18,381 nt of DNA from DATFEN01 sp035691285 (lineage in GTDB: Bacteria > Acidobacteriota > Vicinamibacteria > Fen-336). The notes under the pieces are model-generated. The model was not told where the DNA came from. It saw only the letters and a program-made list of their open reading frames with translations, and did no database searches. Both the position numbers and the translations under genes were made by a program. The stretch covers positions 1-18,381 of the forward strand of contig DASSJI010000187.1 of NCBI GenBank assembly GCA_035691285.1, given 5' to 3'. Below are positions 15,994-18,381 of the stretch, one piece after another (the stretch's first letter is position 1; the number at the start of each line of letters is the position of its first letter).

Positions 15994-16485
15994 TCACTCG
16001 AGCGGCTCGCGGTCGCGCTGTGAACGGGCCAGGCTCTCGGGATCGGCAGCGAGGGCAAGCCCGCAGTCCGGGCACTCTGCGGCCCCCTGGGCGGAGGCGC
16101 CGCACGCCGGGCAGGCCGACACGCCGGAGGGCGCCGCTTCGCCGCCGCCCAAGAGGCCGAGCGCCCGCTCGAGATCGGACTTCGGCACGAGCAGCGTGAA
16201 CAGGTGCATCGATCCCGTGACCGCGAACCGGATCCCGGCCTGCCCCAGCAGGTGCGCGAGCGGCTCGATCTCCGCCGCCGTGGGAGCCGAGGACACGGGC
16301 TCGTAGTCCGCCGGCACCCGCACGTCCGGGAGCATCCCGGGGACGTCTTCCCGCTCCGGGTCGCCGAGGATGGCGCCTCCCTCCTCCTCCCAGTGGTCGA
16401 CGAGCGCCGCGCCGCAGTCGCTGCACCTCACGATCTCCGGCCGGAACTCCTCCCCGCAGGCGGGACAGACGCGCACGTGCGACAT
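15994..16485 (-). CDS. Double zinc-ribbon protein with DUF2007-like domain
   Basis: A 163-residue protein with two zinc ribbons around a central domain. Ribbon 1 uses Cys7, Cys10, Cys21 and Cys24 (CPAC...CSDC); ribbon 2 uses Cys125, Cys128, Cys138 and Cys141 (CPAC...CPDC). The middle (about 58-112: YEPVSSAPTAAEIEPLAHLL, GIRFAVTGS, then PKSDLERALGLL) resembles DUF2007, a small ferredoxin-like-fold domain called a putative signal-transducing domain. The function is unknown; a binding or sensing role is a guess. The ATG has no Shine-Dalgarno sequence. TAAGAT lies 6 nt before it, consistent with a leaderless transcript. It is divergent from the EamA gene with only 14 bp between the start codons. 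Confidence 0.85.
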   Translation of the reverse strand: MSHVRVCPACGEEFRPEIVRCSDCGAALVDHWEEEGGAILGDPEREDVPGMLPDVRVPADYEPVSSAPTAAEIEPLAHLLGQAGIRFAVTGSMHLFTLLVPKSDLERALGLLGGGEAAPSGVSACPACGASAQGAAECPDCGLALAADPESLARSQRDREPLE

Positions 16486-16487
16486 GG

Positions 16488-16497
16488 GATGATCTTA
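16488..16497. promoter_or_regulatory. Interleaved -10-like boxes between zinc-ribbon and EamA genes
   Basis: The 14-bp gap holds TAAGAT on the minus strand (16492-16497; 4 of 6, 6 nt before the zinc-ribbon ATG) and GATGAT on the plus strand (16488-16493; 4 of 6, 6 nt before the EamA ATG). Each -35 region would have to lie inside the other gene; none is convincing. Confidence 0.32.
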
Positions 16498-16499
16498 CG

Positions 16500-17369
16500 A
16501 TGGCTCCGCGCCTGCAGGCCTTCCTCGCCGTGGTCGTGTGGGGCGTCTCGTTCGTCGCGACCAAGGCCGCCGTGGCGGAGATCACGCCGGTCGCCCTGAT
16601 CTTCGCCCGTGCCCTGCTCGGCTCCGGCCTGCTCCTCGCCCTCCTCGCCGCGCGCGGGCGTCCGCTCCTTCCGCCCCGCGACGCCTGGCGGGCGCTGCTC
16701 GCGATGGGCTTCGTCGGCGTCGCGTTCCACCAGCTGCTCCAGGCCTACGCCCTGACGCTGACCTCCGCGGTCAACACCGGGTGGCTCATCGGCATCACCC
16801 CGATCTGGTCCGCCCTCTTCGCTGCCCTGGCGTTGCGCGAACGCCTGGCGCCCGGCCAGATCGCAGGCCTCCTTCTGGGGTTCCTGGGCGCCGGGCTCGT
16901 GGTGACGCGCGGCGAGCTCGGGGGCTTGTTCCGCGCCCTTCCCTCGACACGCGGAGACGCGCTGATCCTCCTCAGCACGGTCAACTGGGCCTTCTACACC
17001 GTGCTCGGCCAGCCCACCCTGCGGCGCCTCGGGCCCACCCGGGCCACCTCGGGGGCGATGCTCGTGGGGGCGCTCCTGCTGCTGCCGGTCTTCCTCGCGT
17101 CCGGCGCCTTCCGCGACTTCGCGCGGCTCAGCCCGATCGGCTGGCTCGCCGTGCTGTTCCTGGGCCTGCTGTGCTCAGGCGCGGGCTACCTCCTCTGGTA
17201 CGGGGCCCTGGCCCGGGTCGAGGCAACCCGCGTCGCGGCGTTCTTGTATCTCGAGCCGCTCGTCACGCTGGCGGCGGCGGTGGCGCTCCTCGGGGAGAGC
17301 GTCGGCTTGCCGACGGTGCTCGGAGGACTCCTTCTCGTCGCGGGAGTCGTCCTCGTGCAGCGGGGCTGA
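16500..17369 (+). CDS. EamA/DMT family transporter
   Basis: A 289-residue inner-membrane protein with about 10 helices in two EamA repeats. The first repeat opens AFLAVVVWGVSFVATKAAVA (about 6-25), the family's typical 'WG.nfv..K' start, then LIFARALLGSGLLLALLAAR. NTGWLIGITPIWSALFAALAL (within about 89-110) ends repeat 1. Repeat 2 runs from about residue 155, ending RVAAFLYLEPLVTLAAAVAL and a closing helix. These proteins export or import amino acids, nucleotides or other metabolites; the substrate is unknown. There is no Shine-Dalgarno sequence before the ATG. The stop is 40 bp before the next gene, and that gap contains the next gene's promoter. Confidence 0.92.
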   Translation: MAPRLQAFLAVVVWGVSFVATKAAVAEITPVALIFARALLGSGLLLALLAARGRPLLPPRDAWRALLAMGFVGVAFHQLLQAYALTLTSAVNTGWLIGITPIWSALFAALALRERLAPGQIAGLLLGFLGAGLVVTRGELGGLFRALPSTRGDALILLSTVNWAFYTVLGQPTLRRLGPTRATSGAMLVGALLLLPVFLASGAFRDFARLSPIGWLAVLFLGLLCSGAGYLLWYGALARVEATRVAAFLYLEPLVTLAAAVALLGESVGLPTVLGGLLLVAGVVLVQRG

Positions 17370-17374
17370 TCGCC

Positions 17375-17403
17375 TTGACCGCCGAGCCGCGCGGCGCTAC
17401 GGT
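17375..17403 (+). promoter_or_regulatory. Promoter of the mini-secretin gene (leaderless type)
   Basis: TTGACC (17375-17380; 5 of 6), a 17-bp spacer and TACGGT (17398-17403), ending 6 nt before the ATG. The spacing and TACNGT-type -10 match the RRM promoter. There is no Shine-Dalgarno sequence, so the mRNA is likely leaderless. Confidence 0.55.
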
Positions 17404-17409
17404 CGGGCG

Positions 17410-18216
17410 ATGAAGCTCCTGCTCGGCGCTGCGGTCCTGCTCGCGGCCGCGCTCGCCGGGGCCGACGACACGGCTGTCGAGGTCCTGACCGTACGCAACC
17501 GGCCCGCCTCCGATCTGGTCCAGGTCCTCGAGCCGTTGGTGGGCAGCGATGGCAGCGTGGCCGCGCTGGAGAATCGCCTCATCGTGAGGGCGACGCCCGC
17601 CGCTCTCCGGCGCATCAAGGAGGCGCTCCCGGCCCTCGACGTCGCGCCGCGCTCGCTGTGGGTCACCGTGAGGCAGGCTTCGACGGCAGTCGCCCAGGCC
17701 CAGGGCGGCTCGGTCACGGCAATCGTCCCCGCGGGCGGGGCGACCGTGGAGGTCCGACCCGACGGCACGACCGTCACCACCACCCAGCGCAGCCGGACGC
17801 GGATCACTGGCGGCTTCGGTGCGACCTCGGTGAACGAGACCGGAAGCGACCTCCAGCACCTTCAGTGCCTCGAGGGCCGGCCCGCCTTCATCCGTGCGGG
17901 GCGCGCCGTTCCCGTGGCGATCGTGGGCGGCGCCACGTACGCGGAGGCCGACACCGGCTTCTGGGTGCTCCCGCGTCTGGCCGGCGACCTCGTCACGCTC
18001 GAGCTGGCCGTGAGCAAGGACGCCTTCGAGAGCGCGGGCACTGTCGGCGTCCGCCAGGCGCAGACCACGGTCAGCGGCCGCCTGGGCGAGTGGCTGGCCG
18101 TGAGCGGGTCGGCGCTCGCGCGTGACGCGGCGGAACGTGGGATCGCGTCCCGCGGGTCCGCCCGGCAGAGCTCGGACTGGTCGGTGGACCTCAAGGTCGA
18201 CGCCGCGAGCGAGTAG
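17410..18216 (+). CDS. Exported secretin-like protein (N1 domain plus partial secretin core)
   Basis: A 268-residue protein. Residues 1-18 (MKLLLGAAVLLAAALAGA) are a signal peptide. Residues 22-79 (VEVLTVRNRPASDLVQVLEP... NRLIVRATPAALRRIKEAL) match the secretin N1/NolW-type domain, a ring-forming periplasmic module. After a Thr/Val-rich stretch (about 100-145), EGRPAFIRAGRAVPV (155-169) and GFWVLPRLAGDLVTLELAVS (183-202) recall the secretin core elements (normally 'G..A.i..G...P' and 'G..l.v.P'). Full secretins have 400-700 residues, so this is a short version without an obvious complete barrel. It may be a periplasmic or outer-membrane accessory. It has its own promoter and no Shine-Dalgarno sequence. 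The following gene starts 13 bp later and may be cotranscribed. Family confidence is moderate. Confidence 0.7.
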   Translation: MKLLLGAAVLLAAALAGADDTAVEVLTVRNRPASDLVQVLEPLVGSDGSVAALENRLIVRATPAALRRIKEALPALDVAPRSLWVTVRQASTAVAQAQGGSVTAIVPAGGATVEVRPDGTTVTTTQRSRTRITGGFGATSVNETGSDLQHLQCLEGRPAFIRAGRAVPVAIVGGATYAEADTGFWVLPRLAGDLVTLELAVSKDAFESAGTVGVRQAQTTVSGRLGEWLAVSGSALARDAAERGIASRGSARQSSDWSVDLKVDAASE

Positions 18217-18229
18217 CGTCCTCCGCCCG

Positions 18230-18381
18230 ATGATCCGCGCCGCGGCTTGCCTCCTGCCCCTGGGCGGAGCCCTCCTCCTCCAGTACGTCGCCGGAGCCGC
18301 CCGCGATCGGGTCGAGGCCCTCTACTCGAGAGCCCTGTATCCGAAGCTGGCAGCGCTCCTGACGGCCGCAACCGGCCGGCT
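18230..18381 (+). CDS. DUF3810-like membrane protein (N-terminal part, cut by right edge)
   Basis: The 50 visible residues start MIRAACLLPLGGALLLQYVA, one hydrophobic helix, followed by RDRVEALYSRALYPKLAALL and TAATGRL. The 'V..YSR.lYP.la.lL...TG' pattern after the first helix matches how DUF3810 proteins begin; these are multi-helix membrane proteins of unknown function. The ATG lies 13 bp after the previous stop, with no Shine-Dalgarno sequence in between. It is probably in an operon with the secretin-like gene. Everything beyond residue 50 is outside the window. Confidence 0.6.
   Translation, partial: MIRAAACLLPLGGALLLQYVAGAARDRVEALYSRALYPKLAALLTAATGR

Overview
This is a very GC-rich, gene-dense bacterial window with almost no intergenic DNA. 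It holds 18 protein genes I would annotate, two of them cut by the window edges and two small ones weakly supported, plus one tRNA-Glu. There is no sign of phage, transposon, CRISPR or plasmid genes. The content (HflKC, glycerol kinase, MATE, MarC, SSS symporter, secreted prolyl oligopeptidase, secretin-like protein) fits a Gram-negative, probably uncultured soil or sediment bacterium. Rokubacteria/Methylomirabilota or a deltaproteobacterial-type lineage are guesses from style only; the sequence does not settle the phylum.

Layout. (1) Positions 1-3518, minus strand: an operon read as hflK > hflC > a glucosyl-phosphoglycerate-synthase-like glycosyltransferase > a mechanosensitive-channel-like membrane protein that runs off the left edge. 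The last two suggest osmotic adaptation (compatible solute synthesis plus pressure release). (2) 3613-5722, plus strand: an unknown membrane-anchored coiled-coil protein and a sodium:solute symporter. (3) 5726-5865: a gap with divergent promoters. A good minus-strand promoter and Shine-Dalgarno sequence precede a 24-codon hydrophobic reading frame. (4) 5873-7443: an SDR oxidoreductase coupled to a YihY/BrkB-family membrane protein. (5) 7444-8284: an RRM RNA-binding protein with its own promoter and operator-like dyad, a 58-aa one-helix protein whose ribosome binding site lies inside a perfect hairpin, and tRNA-Glu(TTC). (6) 8321-9289: a quinone oxidoreductase, convergent with (7) 14456-9297, minus strand: a tightly coupled operon MATE exporter > MarC > GT-B glycosyltransferase > secreted prolyl oligopeptidase. 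(8) 14499-15986: glycerol kinase, convergent with a double zinc-ribbon/DUF2007-like protein. (9) 16500-18381, plus strand: an EamA transporter, a mini-secretin-like exported protein, and the start of a DUF3810-like protein.

How genes are started. Four gene pairs overlap by the same four bases, GTGA, where the downstream GTG start and upstream TGA stop share bases. These are hflK/hflC, SDR/BrkB, MATE/MarC and glycosyltransferase/peptidase. Several first genes instead have a -10-like hexamer only 6-9 nt (hflK 13 nt) before the ATG and no Shine-Dalgarno sequence, which suggests leaderless or near-leaderless mRNAs. Two convergent pairs are each separated by only 7 bp with no terminator visible.

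I see no clear new multi-gene defence or biosynthetic system. The most worthwhile leads are the small gene at 5726-5800, the start-codon-sequestering hairpin at 7962-7993, the autoregulation-like region of the RRM gene, and the promoter architecture.
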